Source of the DNA: Candidatus Avelusimicrobium cornigerorum
Lineage (GTDB): Bacteria > Elusimicrobiota > Elusimicrobia > Elusimicrobiales > Elusimicrobiaceae
Direction of reading: 5' to 3'
Assembly (NCBI GenBank): GCA_002309715.1
Contig: DBXW01000012.1
Span: forward strand, 1-57,275
Length of the DNA stretch: 57,275 bases
The notes beneath the pieces were generated by a model. That model saw nothing but the letters and a program-made list of their open reading frames with translations. It was not told the origin of the DNA and ran no database searches. The stretch's first letter is position 1; each line of letters begins with the position of its first letter. Below are positions 17,596 through 25,114 of this stretch, piece by piece. A program made the position numbers and the translations under genes.

Positions 17596-17844
17596 ATGGC
17601 AGAAAACGAGCAACCCGTTATTGAAGCGGAAATTATTGATGAAACCGGGCAAGTTATTTCGCCGATTCCGCCCAAAGACCATGCCCGGCCTTATGGGGAC
17701 AACGGCGGTTTATTGAGCGGGGTATTGGTGTTGACAGTTGGTTTTTTGGCTACCATAGCAGTTATTTTATTCAGTATATTTGTTATCGTGCCGCTCATGT
17801 TGTTAGGGCGATTATTGGGCATTAACGTGCGTACGCACAAATAA
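17596..17844 (+). CDS. Small single- or double-pass membrane protein, unknown
   Basis: An 82-residue protein I do not recognise. The first 40 residues are acidic and proline-containing (EAEIIDETGQ, SPIPPKDH). A long hydrophobic stretch of about 32 residues (44-75) could make one long helix or a hairpin, and the C-terminus is short and basic. It has its own promoter and no ribosome binding site. It stands between luxS and tRNA-Ser, with no functional hint from neighbours. Confidence 0.7.
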   Translation: MAENEQPVIEAEIIDETGQVISPIPPKDHARPYGDNGGLLSGVLVLTVGFLATIAVILFSIFVIVPLMLLGRLLGINVRTHK

Positions 17845-17881
17845 GATCTCCGTTGATAAAATTCTCAAAACGCTTTTTATT

Positions 17882-17890
17882 TGCTATAAT
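17882..17890 (+). promoter_or_regulatory. Extended -10 box before tRNA-Ser
   Basis: TGC-TATAAT is a perfect extended -10 located 33 bp before the mature tRNA 5' end. No clear -35 at the right distance. Confidence 0.6.
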
Positions 17891-17923
17891 AAACAAAGTA
17901 ACTTTTGACCGCACACTGATTTT

Positions 17924-18013
17924 GGAGAGGTGGCCGAGCGGTTTAAGGCACAGTCCTGGAAAGACTGCATACGGGAAACCGTATCGAGAGTTCGAATCTC
18001 TCCCTCTCCGCCA
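17924..18013 (+). tRNA. tRNA-Ser (anticodon GGA)
   Basis: A 90-nt class II tRNA with an acceptor stem GGAGAGG/CCTCTCC, anticodon stem around CCTGGAAAG (anticodon GGA), a long variable arm (ACGGGAAACCGT), T loop TTCGAAT and encoded CCA at 18011-18013. The 3' end, including CCA and the following 15 bp, is repeated at 18197-18221. Confidence 0.96.
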
Positions 18014-18028
18014 GTTTTCTTACTAAAA
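18004..18028 (+). repeat. Direct repeat, copy 1 (tRNA-Ser 3' end)
   Basis: A 25-bp sequence beginning CTCTCCGCCA in the acceptor stem and continuing into GTTTTCTTACTAAAA. Identical to 18197-18221. Paired repeats of a tRNA 3' end are the usual footprint of a site-specific integration or of a slipped duplication. Confidence 0.85.
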
Positions 18029-18129
18029 AGCCCTACTTCTTTGTTGTTTGCTTGGTCGGATACCTCCGCGCTAACGCGCGCGTGCCGTCAGTATTCATCC
18101 CTCGCAAACGCCTAGAATTAGGGCTTTTT
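18025..18129 (+). other. Structured element between the tRNA-Ser repeats
   Basis: A 105-nt segment closed by an 11-bp perfect stem AAAAAGCCCTA (18025-18035) with TAGGGCTTTTT (18119-18129). Inside are nested pairs GTTTGC/GCAAAC (18046-18051 with 18104-18109), GGAT/ATCC (18058-18061 with 18097-18100) and a CGCG-CTAA-CGCG hairpin. It ends in a T run, so it might be an elaborate terminator of tRNA-Ser, a small RNA or a miniature mobile element. No protein is encoded. Confidence 0.5.
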
Positions 18130-18196
18130 ATTTTGAAAACTCCCGCCCTTTTATTAGGAATAAACAAGGGACAGTTAGACGTAAAACGGGTTCTCT

Positions 18197-18221
18197 CTCT
18201 CCGCCAGTTTTCTTACTAAAA
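18197..18221 (+). repeat. Direct repeat, copy 2
   Basis: Exact second copy of the tRNA-Ser 3' end plus flank (see 18004-18028), 193 bp further on. The bases before it (GGGTTCTCT) vaguely resemble a T arm, but there is no complete second tRNA. Confidence 0.85.
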
Positions 18222-18261
18222 GCGTAACGGATTTTGCGGGGGCGCATGTCCGTTCTCATTT

Positions 18262-18270
18262 TGCTAAAAT
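18262..18270 (+). promoter_or_regulatory. Extended -10 box of fmt
   Basis: TGC-TAAAAT with the ATG of fmt exactly seven bases after its last base and no ribosome binding site, predicting a leaderless transcript. Confidence 0.5.
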
Positions 18271-18276
18271 AATATT

Positions 18277-19230
18277 ATGGAGAAATTAAATACTATCTTT
18301 TTCGGTACGCCGGATATTGCCGTGCCGTTTTTGGAGCGCACGCACGAACTTACTGATGTAAAACTTGTTGTCACGCAATCCGATAAACCGCGCGGGCGCG
18401 GCATGGAGATTTCCGCTTGCCCCGTTAAAAAACGTGCGCAAGAATTAGGGTTGCCGGTTTTATCCCCCGAAAAATTGAAAGATAGTTTTGGTGAAATTTC
18501 GCAAATTCCTTTTGATGTGGGTATTGTGGTAGCATACGGAAAAATTTTCCGCCCCAATTTTATAGCACTTCCTAAACTCGGGCTTATTAACGTGCATTTT
18601 TCCTTATTACCGCAGTTACGCGGTGCGGCCCCGGTGCAACAGGCGTTAATTCAAGGATATACCCAAACGGGCGTGTCCACCTTTTGGATTAGCGAAGGTA
18701 TGGATGACGGCCCGCTTTTCTTACAAAAAAAATTAGATGTGGACTCGCAAGATAACGCACAAACTTTATTTGAAAAATTAACGGCGCTTGGTTTAGATGC
18801 TTTGCAAGAAACGATTGAACAATTGACGCAAGGCCGTGTTTTGCGTCAAGAGCAACAAGGCACGCCTTCTGCCGCCCCTATGTTACAAAAAGAAGATGCG
18901 CTTTTGCGCCCCGAACAACTTTCCGCGCAAGAGTTACACAATCGCGTGCGCGGGTTGGCGTGCGGCCCTAAACCTAAAATTCCTTTTTTACATAACGGAC
19001 AAACCGAGTGGGTACAACTTATCCGCACCCAATTAGCCGCGGATAATTCTGCCGCCCCGGCGGGGACGGTGTTAGCCGTTGAGCAAGGACACGGAATTTT
19101 AGTAAAATGTAAAGAGGGCGCGCTGTGGCTTGCCCAAGTTCAGCCCGCCGGTAAAAAACCTATGCCGGGCGAAGCATTTGCCAACGGGCGTAGTTTAAAA
19201 CCGGGACAAAAGGTGTTTGTGGAAAAATAA
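18277..19230 (+). CDS. fmt: Methionyl-tRNA formyltransferase
   Basis: Formylates initiator Met-tRNA with 10-formyl-THF. The 317-residue protein has the N-terminal formyltransferase domain with the FFGTPDIAVPFLE start, and the catalytic block NVHFSLLPQLRGAAPVQQAL (Asn, His and the SLLP loop). It also has the later Asp in GMDDGPLF, and a C-terminal OB-like domain. The usual partner def is not adjacent. Confidence 0.96.
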   Translation: MEKLNTIFFGTPDIAVPFLERTHELTDVKLVVTQSDKPRGRGMEISACPVKKRAQELGLPVLSPEKLKDSFGEISQIPFDVGIVVAYGKIFRPNFIALPKLGLINVHFSLLPQLRGAAPVQQALIQGYTQTGVSTFWISEGMDDGPLFLQKKLDVDSQDNAQTLFEKLTALGLDALQETIEQLTQGRVLRQEQQGTPSAAPMLQKEDALLRPEQLSAQELHNRVRGLACGPKPKIPFLHNGQTEWVQLIRTQLAADNSAAPAGTVLAVEQGHGILVKCKEGALWLAQVQPAGKKPMPGEAFANGRSLKPGQKVFVEK

Positions 19231-19249
19231 ATTATTTTGCGGAGGAAGT

Positions 19250-19858
19250 ATGAAAAAAATTTTAATTGGATGTGCTGTTCTGGGCGTTTTTTTATTGCTC
19301 GTAGCTGTTGGAACAATCGGATACGGAGTTAAAATATTGAACTCTTTTGCTTCTTTGTATGAAACAACGGCCGCTACTTGGGCACAAGTTGAAAACCAAT
19401 ATCAACGTCGGGCTGATTTAATTCCCAACCTAGTTAATACCGTAAAGGGTTATGCGGCGCATGAACAACAAACGTTGCTGGATGTGGTACAAGCCAGAAA
19501 CCAAGCCGTATCAACACAGCGGCCATCGGCTAATCTCAATGACGAAACTGTTTTTAGGAAATATCAACAAGCCCAAGACAATTTGTCTTCTGCTTTGGGC
19601 CGCTTGCTCGTGGTAGTAGAACGATACCCGGATTTAAAAGCCAATCAAAATTTTATGGCCTTACAAACCCAGTTAGAAGGTACCGAAAACCGGATTGCTG
19701 TGGCACGGCAAGATTATATTCGCTCCGTTCAATTCTATAACACACGCTTGCGTCAAATCCCGGCCGGGTGGATCGCCAAAACATTTGGTAATTATACCCT
19801 CAAACCGGTGTTTGTTGCAACGGAAGGCGCAGAAAAAGTGCCGGAAGTTTCCTTCTAA
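19250..19858 (+). CDS. LemA family membrane protein
   Basis: A 203-residue protein with one N-terminal membrane helix (about 3-25) and a four-helix bundle outside. The family hallmarks WAQVENQYQRRADLIPNLVNTVKGYAxHE and the end segment FNxRLRQIPAGW are clear. I use the ATG at 19250, which follows GGAGGA; the upstream in-frame start lacks this site. Followed after 3 bp by a TPM-domain protein, a pairing seen in many bacteria. Molecular function is not established. Confidence 0.93.
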   Translation: MKKILIGCAVLGVFLLLVAVGTIGYGVKILNSFASLYETTAATWAQVENQYQRRADLIPNLVNTVKGYAAHEQQTLLDVVQARNQAVSTQRPSANLNDETVFRKYQQAQDNLSSALGRLLVVVERYPDLKANQNFMALQTQLEGTENRIAVARQDYIRSVQFYNTRLRQIPAGWIAKTFGNYTLKPVFVATEGAEKVPEVSF

Positions 19859-19861
19859 TCC

Positions 19862-20770
19862 ATGAAAAAATGGGGATTGGCGCTTGTTTCCGTAACGTTT
19901 CTGTTTTCCTTTGTGAAAGCGGGAGTTTCTTTTCCGCAATATACAAGCGAAGTGGTGGATGAAACGAAGTTGTTAGATGCTTCCGCTAAGCAACAACTCA
20001 CACAATTTATTCATGATATTCCCAACTTCCAACTTGCGGTAGCCGTGCTTTCTTCTACTCGCGGGATTTCAGCTGCGGAATACGGTTATCAATTGGGCCG
20101 TCGTTGGGAAGTCGGCGATGCACAAACCGATAACGGAGTATTGTTTTTAATCGTTCCCTCTCAACACGAGGTACGTATAGAAACCGGGTACGGAGCGGAG
20201 ACCGTCCTTACCGACGCCGAAGCCGGACAAATTTTGGACGAGCACGTTATTCCGTTTTTTAAGGAAGAAAAATATCAAGAAGGTATCCTTAGTGGTACAA
20301 AAGCACTATCTCTTTTTCTACGTGATAAACAAGTAGACCACACCAAACTCGCTCAAGTAAAGAAAAAACATAGCCCAAAAAATGACTTAGCAAACGACCT
20401 ATGGTTATGCCTAGTGCCCATCCTCATGGTAGTACTACTCCCACTGGTCCCTTATGGGAAATTTGAGAAGACACCCTTTTTAAAACTACTTATGTGGGTA
20501 TTTATAATTGTGAACGGGATAGGATTAATAGCATGGTTAATTTGGCCTGCTTTTGCAATTTTTGTGCGAGAAGTGCCAATTAGCATGACGATATTTATTG
20601 ATTTATTTCTCGTTTTATTTCTTACCTTGATTCTTAAGAACTCCAGCGGTGGTAGCGGTAGTAGCCGCTTCGGTGGCGGTGGTGGCAGCTTCGGAGGTGA
20701 CGGCGGTGGCAGCTTCGGAGGTGGCGGCGGTGGCAGCTTCGGCGGAGGAGGGGCAGGAAGAGAATGGTAG
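19862..20770 (+). CDS. TPM (YgcG-type) domain membrane protein with Gly-rich tail
   Basis: A 302-residue protein: signal peptide (about 1-20), then a TPM domain (about 25-155) with VVDETKLLDASAKQQL, the YGYQLGRRWEVG motif and TGYGAETVLTDAEAG. Two or three membrane helices (about 178-262) and a tail of Gly-Ser-Phe repeats follow. Partner of LemA in the same operon. The family is associated with envelope stress and photosystem/respiratory assembly in other organisms; the role here is unknown. The tail comes from a 21- to 24-bp tandem repeat likely to vary in copy number. Confidence 0.88.
   Translation: MKKWGLALVSVTFLFSFVKAGVSFPQYTSEVVDETKLLDASAKQQLTQFIHDIPNFQLAVAVLSSTRGISAAEYGYQLGRRWEVGDAQTDNGVLFLIVPSQHEVRIETGYGAETVLTDAEAGQILDEHVIPFFKEEKYQEGILSGTKALSLFLRDKQVDHTKLAQVKKKHSPKNDLANDLWLCLVPILMVVLLPLVPYGKFEKTPFLKLLMWVFIIVNGIGLIAWLIWPAFAIFVREVPISMTIFIDLFLVLFLTLILKNSSGGSGSSRFGGGGGSFGGDGGGSFGGGGGGSFGGGGAGREW
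20674..20750 (+). repeat. Tandem GGC-rich repeat encoding Gly-Gly-Ser-Phe-Gly units
   Basis: Three near-identical 21-27 bp units based on GGTGGCAGCTTCGGAGG encode the C-terminal tail of the TPM protein. All variants keep frame. Such a tract is prone to slippage. Confidence 0.8.
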
Positions 20771-20788
20771 TTTCAAAATCCGATAAAT

Positions 20789-20818
20789 TTGAATCTAAGG
20801 TTTGGCTTTTGATACAAT
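20789..20818 (+). promoter_or_regulatory. Promoter of the PASTA-rpe genes
   Basis: TTGAAT (20789-20794), 18 bp, TACAAT (20813-20818) with an upstream TG (extended -10). ATG is at 20837. Confidence 0.6.
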
Positions 20819-20836
20819 AAGAGACGGAAACTTTTT

Positions 20837-21844
20837 ATGAAAGAAAATAATAATCAAAATTTTGATGATTTTTTAAATAACAATCCTAAAAAATCGCGTT
20901 GGTTTGTGAAATGGATCGTAGCCGGTTTGATTTTCGCGTTCTTTGTAGCGCTTATTATCATATCATCCGATTGGGTAGTGGGCGCGCTTGTGCATACGCG
21001 CAAAGAAGTGTCCGTGCCCGACTTGACCAAAAAGCCTGTCTCGCAAGCACTCGGTTTGTTAGCCGCGCAAAATTTGGCCTTAAAACAAGCCGGTGTGGAG
21101 TTTGCCCAAAACGTGCCGCCCGGTTCCGTACTGCGCCAAATTCCGTCGGCAGGTTCCACCGTGCGTGAAGGGCGTGTCATCCGCGTGTGGATTAGCCAGG
21201 GGGACGAAATGGTGTTCGTACCCACATTAGTCGGTACCGATTTGCGCAGTGCGCAACTTGCCGTGCGCCAAGCCGGTTTAATGGTAGGCAAAATAGAAAA
21301 CGCTTATTCCTTGACGTATGAAAAAGGGCTCATCGTGGCACAAACGCCCAAGGCCGACAGTATGGTGCAAAAAGGAGATAGTGTTTCTCTCGTTATTTCC
21401 AACGGTCAACCCCCTGCCAGTGTTATTTTAGTGCCTGGGTTTAAAGGGAAAAATTTATCGGAAGCCACGTTGTGGGCGAGTTCGCAAAATATCAATTTGA
21501 TTATAAAAGAAGATCCGAATTCTGCTTTTAAAAACGGTACAATCGCCGAACAGACTCCCGCTGCGGATAGCCAAATTGCCCCCAATGGGAATTTAGAAGT
21601 TACCGTCAGCCGCCGTCCCATTACGGATGACGAAAAAACGTACCGATTGCACTACGAAATGCCGCAAGGTAAAAACGCCAGTCACGTGCGTGTGGTGCTG
21701 GAAGATGAGACCGGAGAAAATGAAATTTTAAACGAAGTTAAACAACCGGGCTCTAAAATCAACCTGGAAATTCCTTATTCCGGTACGGCTACATTGCGCA
21801 TATTCTCTGACGGAGTTTTAGTGCGCGAACGGGAGATTTTGTAA
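20837..21844 (+). CDS. Membrane-anchored triple-PASTA protein without a kinase
   Basis: A 335-residue protein: short cytoplasmic N-terminus rich in Asn/Asp, one membrane helix (about 28-50), then three PASTA domains (about 57-122, 125-192, 196-262). Each has the VPxL..A...L and typical G/A-x-V-x-x-Q-x-P turn (SVLRQIPSAGS, GLIVAQTPKADS, GTIAEQTPAADS). A beta-rich C-terminal domain follows. PASTA domains bind peptidoglycan fragments or beta-lactams in PrkC/StkP and PBP2x. Here no Ser/Thr kinase domain is present. The adjacent rpe is a gene that often sits beside PASTA kinases, suggesting a remodelled kinase locus (inference). Confidence 0.88.
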   Translation: MKENNNQNFDDFLNNNPKKSRWFVKWIVAGLIFAFFVALIIISSDWVVGALVHTRKEVSVPDLTKKPVSQALGLLAAQNLALKQAGVEFAQNVPPGSVLRQIPSAGSTVREGRVIRVWISQGDEMVFVPTLVGTDLRSAQLAVRQAGLMVGKIENAYSLTYEKGLIVAQTPKADSMVQKGDSVSLVISNGQPPASVILVPGFKGKNLSEATLWASSQNINLIIKEDPNSAFKNGTIAEQTPAADSQIAPNGNLEVTVSRRPITDDEKTYRLHYEMPQGKNASHVRVVLEDETGENEILNEVKQPGSKINLEIPYSGTATLRIFSDGVLVREREIL

Positions 21845-21846
21845 AA

Positions 21847-22536
21847 ATGACTTCCAAAATAGCCCCCGCAAATGGTAAAATACTTATTGCGCCATCTATT
21901 TTGTCTGCGGACTTGTTTCGTTTGGGAGAAGATGTTAAGCGCGTAGAAAAAGCCGGGGCTGATTGGCTGCACGTAGATATCATGGACGGCCATTTTGTGC
22001 CGAATTTAAGTTTCGGTCCGGCGATAGTAAGTTCTTTGAAAGGCAAAACCAAGTTGCCGTTGGACGTGCATTTGATGGTGGAAAAACCTTCTCAATTTGT
22101 AGGTCCGTTTGCGGCCGCGGGTGCAGATTTACTAACGGTACACATAGAAGCAAACGATAATGTGTCGGAAGTGCTTAAGCAAATTCATGCGCTGGGCATC
22201 AAAGCCGGTGTGAGCATTAAACCCGATACGGAGCCGGAAGTTTTATCCGGCGTGTTGGACCAAGTAGATTTGATTTTGGTAATGAGTGTTTATCCGGGTT
22301 TTGGCGGGCAATCGTTTTTGCCGAAATCGCCCGAGCGCATTAGAGAAGTGCGCAAACTCATTAAATCATCCGGCCGGAATATTTGGCTGGAAGTAGACGG
22401 AGGCATTAACGCGCAAACCGCGCCGCTTGTTTTGCAAGCGGGGGCAGATGTGTTAGTGGCCGGAAGTGCAATTTTTAGTGCCGGGGATCCTGTGCAAGCC
22501 CTCTATCAAATTAAGCAGGCTGCCCCACACAGTTAA
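21847..22536 (+). CDS. rpe: Ribulose-phosphate 3-epimerase
   Basis: Interconverts ribulose-5-P and xylulose-5-P in the pentose phosphate pathway. The 229-residue TIM barrel shows LIAPSILSADLFRLG, the metal-binding HVDIMDGHFVPN block, DVHLMV, VYPGFGGQ and EVDGGI. Starts 2 bp after the PASTA gene. Confidence 0.97.
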   Translation: MTSKIAPANGKILIAPSILSADLFRLGEDVKRVEKAGADWLHVDIMDGHFVPNLSFGPAIVSSLKGKTKLPLDVHLMVEKPSQFVGPFAAAGADLLTVHIEANDNVSEVLKQIHALGIKAGVSIKPDTEPEVLSGVLDQVDLILVMSVYPGFGGQSFLPKSPERIREVRKLIKSSGRNIWLEVDGGINAQTAPLVLQAGADVLVAGSAIFSAGDPVQALYQIKQAAPHS

Positions 22537-22543
22537 TATCAGT

Positions 22544-22563
22544 CTTTTACATAGATGTAAAAG
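22544..22563 (+). promoter_or_regulatory. Perfect inverted repeat in the rpsP leader
   Basis: CTTTTACA-TAGA-TGTAAAAG forms an 8-bp hairpin 18 bp before the rpsP ATG and just ahead of its AAGGAG site. It could be an operator or an RNA hairpin controlling the ribosomal operon. It lacks the GC content and T run of a terminator. Confidence 0.45.
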
Positions 22564-22581
22564 CAATATAAGGAGAGTCAC

Positions 22582-22830
22582 ATGGCAGTAGTAATTAGAT
22601 TACAAAGAGTCGGCAAAAAAGCCCAACCTCAATATCGTGTCGTCGCGATTGAAAAATCTTCCGCGGTCGGCAAAGAAGCCAAAGAGGTGTTGGGGCAATA
22701 TCATCCTTGCAACCCGAATGCCGCCGAACAAGTAAAACTCAATATGGCCCGCGTGGAATATTGGATGAAAGTCGGTGCTAAGCCGTCTGAAACGGTTGCA
22801 AACTTGATTAAAAAAGCCAGCGCAAAATAA
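22582..22830 (+). CDS. rpsP: 30S ribosomal protein S16
   Basis: An 82-residue S16 with the conserved start AVVIRLQRVGKKAQPQYRVV and ending at the usual length. First gene of the rpsP-khpA-trmD-rplS operon. Strong AAGGAG ribosome binding site. Confidence 0.97.
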   Translation: MAVVIRLQRVGKKAQPQYRVVAIEKSSAVGKEAKEVLGQYHPCNPNAAEQVKLNMARVEYWMKVGAKPSETVANLIKKASAK

Positions 22831-22842
22831 TCGGCGAGGCAC

Positions 22843-23076
22843 GTGATGAAAGAACTTGCCACGTTGTTATTAAAATCGCTTTCTTCCACGCCCGATGAGG
22901 TAGTGGTGGAAGAAAAAGTGGAAGACAATAAAGTTTTCTTGTCCACGAAAGTGGGCACCGCTGATAAGGGTAAGATCATTGGCAAAGACGGTTGTATTAT
23001 TAAAGCAGTTCGCACGGTACTCAGTGCGGCCGGTGCTAAACAAGATAAAAAAGTTACCCTTAAATTAGAAGACTAA
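22843..23076 (+). CDS. khpA: KH-domain RNA-binding protein KhpA
   Basis: A 77-residue single KH-domain protein with the RNA-binding loop GKIIGKDG (GxxG) and the following IIKAVRTVL helix. In other bacteria KhpA pairs with KhpB (Jag) and affects cell elongation and small-RNA binding. Its stop overlaps the trmD start by one base (TAATG), leaving no room for rimM, which commonly lies here. Confidence 0.93.
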   Translation: MMKELATLLLKSLSSTPDEVVVEEKVEDNKVFLSTKVGTADKGKIIGKDGCIIKAVRTVLSAAGAKQDKKVTLKLED

Positions 23077-23795
23077 TGAAAATTGACGTTATCACTGCTT
23101 TTGAAGAAATGGTAGATCAAGTGCTTTCTCACAGTATTGTGGGACGCGCGCGTAAAGCAGGGATAATTAAAGTGGGAACGTTAAGTCCGCGGCAGTTTAC
23201 CTCGGACAAACACCAAACGATTGACGATCGCCCTTATGGCGGCGGGCCCGGGATGCTTATGAAGGCCGAGCCGCTGTATCAGGCAATTAAGAAGTTGCGC
23301 AAGAAAACGTCTCTTGTAATTTTAACCAGCCCGCGCGGGCAAACCTTTGACCAAAATTTGGCCAAAAAGTTAGCCAAAAAGCGCCACCTGATTTTTGTGT
23401 GCGGGCATTACGAGGGCATAGACGCGCGGATTTATCCGCAGGTGGATTTGGAAGTATCGTTGGGCAATTTCATTTTAACAGGCGGAGAACTTGCCGCTTG
23501 TACGATGATAGACGCGATTACGCGGCTCCAGAAAGGTACTTTTAAAAAGCAAGGCGTAACCACCCAAGAATCGTTTGAACAAGGCCTATTAGAGGCCCCG
23601 CAGTATACACGCCCGGAAGTATGGCGGGGAAAACGTGTGCCGGCGGTGCTACTGAACGGTAACCACAAAGAAATAGAAGCGTGGAAACACGAACAATCTT
23701 TAGAATTAACAAAAAAAATGCGGCCCGATTTGCTTATTACCGCCTCTCAAAAGCAAGCAAAGACCGCGAACAAAAAAACAATTCGGAGGAAGTAG
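23076..23795 (+). CDS. trmD: tRNA (guanine-37-N1)-methyltransferase
   Basis: Methylates G37 of tRNAs reading CNN codons, preventing frameshifts. The 239-residue SPOUT enzyme shows DDRPYGGGPGMLMKAEP, VCGHYEGIDARI (knot) and SLGNFILTGGELAA. Full length. Follows khpA directly. Confidence 0.97.
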   Translation: MKIDVITAFEEMVDQVLSHSIVGRARKAGIIKVGTLSPRQFTSDKHQTIDDRPYGGGPGMLMKAEPLYQAIKKLRKKTSLVILTSPRGQTFDQNLAKKLAKKRHLIFVCGHYEGIDARIYPQVDLEVSLGNFILTGGELAACTMIDAITRLQKGTFKKQGVTTQESFEQGLLEAPQYTRPEVWRGKRVPAVLLNGNHKEIEAWKHEQSLELTKKMRPDLLITASQKQAKTANKKTIRRK

Positions 23796-23799
23796 TTGT

Positions 23800-24189
23800 A
23801 TGAACATTAACGATATTAAACACAATCTCAAAACCAATGTACCGTCTTTTAAAGCCGGTGATACGGTGCGCGTAAAAGTAAAAGTAGTAGAAGGCGACAC
23901 CGAACGCTTGCAGGCTTTTGATGGCGTAGTGATTGCTCGCAAAGGTAGCGGCATTGGTGAAACCTTCACGGTACGCAAAATTTCGTTTGGCGTAGGCGTG
24001 GAACGCATTTTCCCGGTGCACTCTCCCCGGGTGGATAGCATTGAAGTCTTGAAAGTAGGTAAAGTCCGCCGTGCCAAACTCAATTACTTGACCAAGTTGT
24101 CCGGCAAAGCGGCTCGCTTGCAAGAACTTAAAAAACCGACCGCTGAAGCAGCCCAATCGGCTGATGCTCCGGCGCAAGAGGCGAAATAA
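23800..24189 (+). CDS. rplS: 50S ribosomal protein L19
   Basis: A 129-residue L19: PSFKAGDTVRVKVKVVEG, FTVRKISFGVGVERIFPVHSP, and the basic VRRAKLNYL segment. It has an Ala/Glu/Pro-rich extension of about 15 residues after the conserved core. GGAGGA ribosome binding site lies at 23785. Last gene before a strong terminator. Confidence 0.97.
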   Translation: MNINDIKHNLKTNVPSFKAGDTVRVKVKVVEGDTERLQAFDGVVIARKGSGIGETFTVRKISFGVGVERIFPVHSPRVDSIEVLKVGKVRRAKLNYLTKLSGKAARLQELKKPTAEAAQSADAPAQEAK

Positions 24190-24220
24190 TTATTCTTTAG
24201 GATAATTAAAACTCCGAATA

Positions 24221-24253
24221 TAACCCCCGGGTAAACGCGTTACCCGGGGGTTA
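24221..24253. terminator. Bidirectional terminator between rplS and the sirtuin gene
   Basis: TAACCCCCGGGTAA pairs with TTACCCGGGGGTTA around ACGCG. Short T-rich flank on the plus side. Convergent genes on both sides. Confidence 0.85.
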
Positions 24254-24287
24254 AATTTTGAGGTTGTTTGTAAGTAAAAATTACGTG

Positions 24288-25016
24288 TTATAATTCTTTT
24301 TCCAAGGCTGAAAAAAATTCGGTTGCCTTTTGCGGGAAATAATAATCGGTAATTCGGTCCGTAAAGGATGAAGGTTGAGGGTTGACTTCAATGATTTTAG
24401 CCCCAAATTCTTTGGCTGCTATAGGCATTGCGCAAGCGGGCATCACTTGTCCTGCCGTACCCACAACAATCATCACGTCGCAGTTTTGCGCTAACTCCAG
24501 GGAATTTTGATACGCGGCGGGGGGAATTCCTTCGCCGTAGAATACAAAATTAGGTTTTAGTACGCCGCCGCAACTGCAACACGGCGGATCTTGCGATAAA
24601 TCAATATCCGTTAATTTATATGGTTTACCACACCGTACGCACGAGAGCGTGTAAATCGTGCCGTGAAATTCTTGCACGTTTCTACTGCCGGCTTTTTGGT
24701 GCAGCCCATCAATGTTTTGTGTAATTACCCCTTTTAAATTGCCGCGTTTTTCCAAAGCGGCCAATACCTCGTGCGCTTGATTCGGGTTTGCGTCGTGCAT
24801 ATCATTAAAGAAAATCTTTTTCATTTCGCGCCAACTTTCCTGCGGATTTGCGGTAAAAAAATTGATTTCAATATATTTCGGATCGTATTGGTTCCATAAT
24901 CCGCCCGCCCCCGTAAACGGTGCAATGCCACTTTCCACGCTGATACCGGCACCGGTAAAAGCCACGCCGTACGAAGCGTTTTTAATAAGTTTAACTGCTT
25001 CTGTAAAATCGCTCAT
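24288..25016 (-). CDS. Sir2 family NAD-dependent protein deacylase (sirtuin)
   Basis: A 242-residue sirtuin. I use the ATG at 25016, which has AAGGAG upstream; the longer open frame merely runs antisense into aaxC. Visible are GAGISVESGI (NAD loop), TQNIDGLHQKAG, the catalytic His in EFHG, and the zinc Cys pairs CVRC and CSC (preceded by a further Cys). GTAGQVMPA and VNPQP follow. The usual Arg of the GIPxFRG loop is replaced (GIAPFTGAGGLW), so it is a divergent subclass. Substrate acyl type cannot be told. Confidence 0.9.
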   Translation of the reverse strand: MSDFTEAVKLIKNASYGVAFTGAGISVESGIAPFTGAGGLWNQYDPKYIEINFFTANPQESWREMKKIFFNDMHDANPNQAHEVLAALEKRGNLKGVITQNIDGLHQKAGSRNVQEFHGTIYTLSCVRCGKPYKLTDIDLSQDPPCCSCGGVLKPNFVFYGEGIPPAAYQNSLELAQNCDVMIVVGTAGQVMPACAMPIAAKEFGAKIIEVNPQPSSFTDRITDYYFPQKATEFFSALEKEL

Positions 25017-25035
25017 AACTTTTCTCCTTATAAGC

Positions 25036-25064
25036 ATACTAACATTTTGACACGTACCGTTCAA
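25036..25064 (-). promoter_or_regulatory. Promoter of the sirtuin gene
   Basis: Minus strand TTGAAC (25064-25059), 17 bp, TAGTAT (25041-25036) with TG one base upstream of the -10. It abuts the T run of the aaxC terminator. Confidence 0.55.
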
Positions 25065-25065
25065 T

Positions 25066-25094
25066 AAAAAAGGGCGAAACAAACGGTTTCGCCC
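25066..25094 (-). terminator. Terminator of the aax operon
   Basis: Minus strand: GGGCGAAAC, short loop, GTTTCGCCC, then six T residues. It lies 21 bp after the aaxC stop. Confidence 0.93.
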
Positions 25095-25114
25095 CTGTAC
25101 GTTTTTATAAGTAC

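Noticed and set aside
17930..18115. 61-codon frame starting inside tRNA-Ser
   Set aside because: It overlaps the tRNA and the structured element; no coding signs.
20674..20750. CRISPR-like short repeats
   Set aside because: In-frame Gly-rich coding repeat without spacers; no CRISPR array anywhere in the window.
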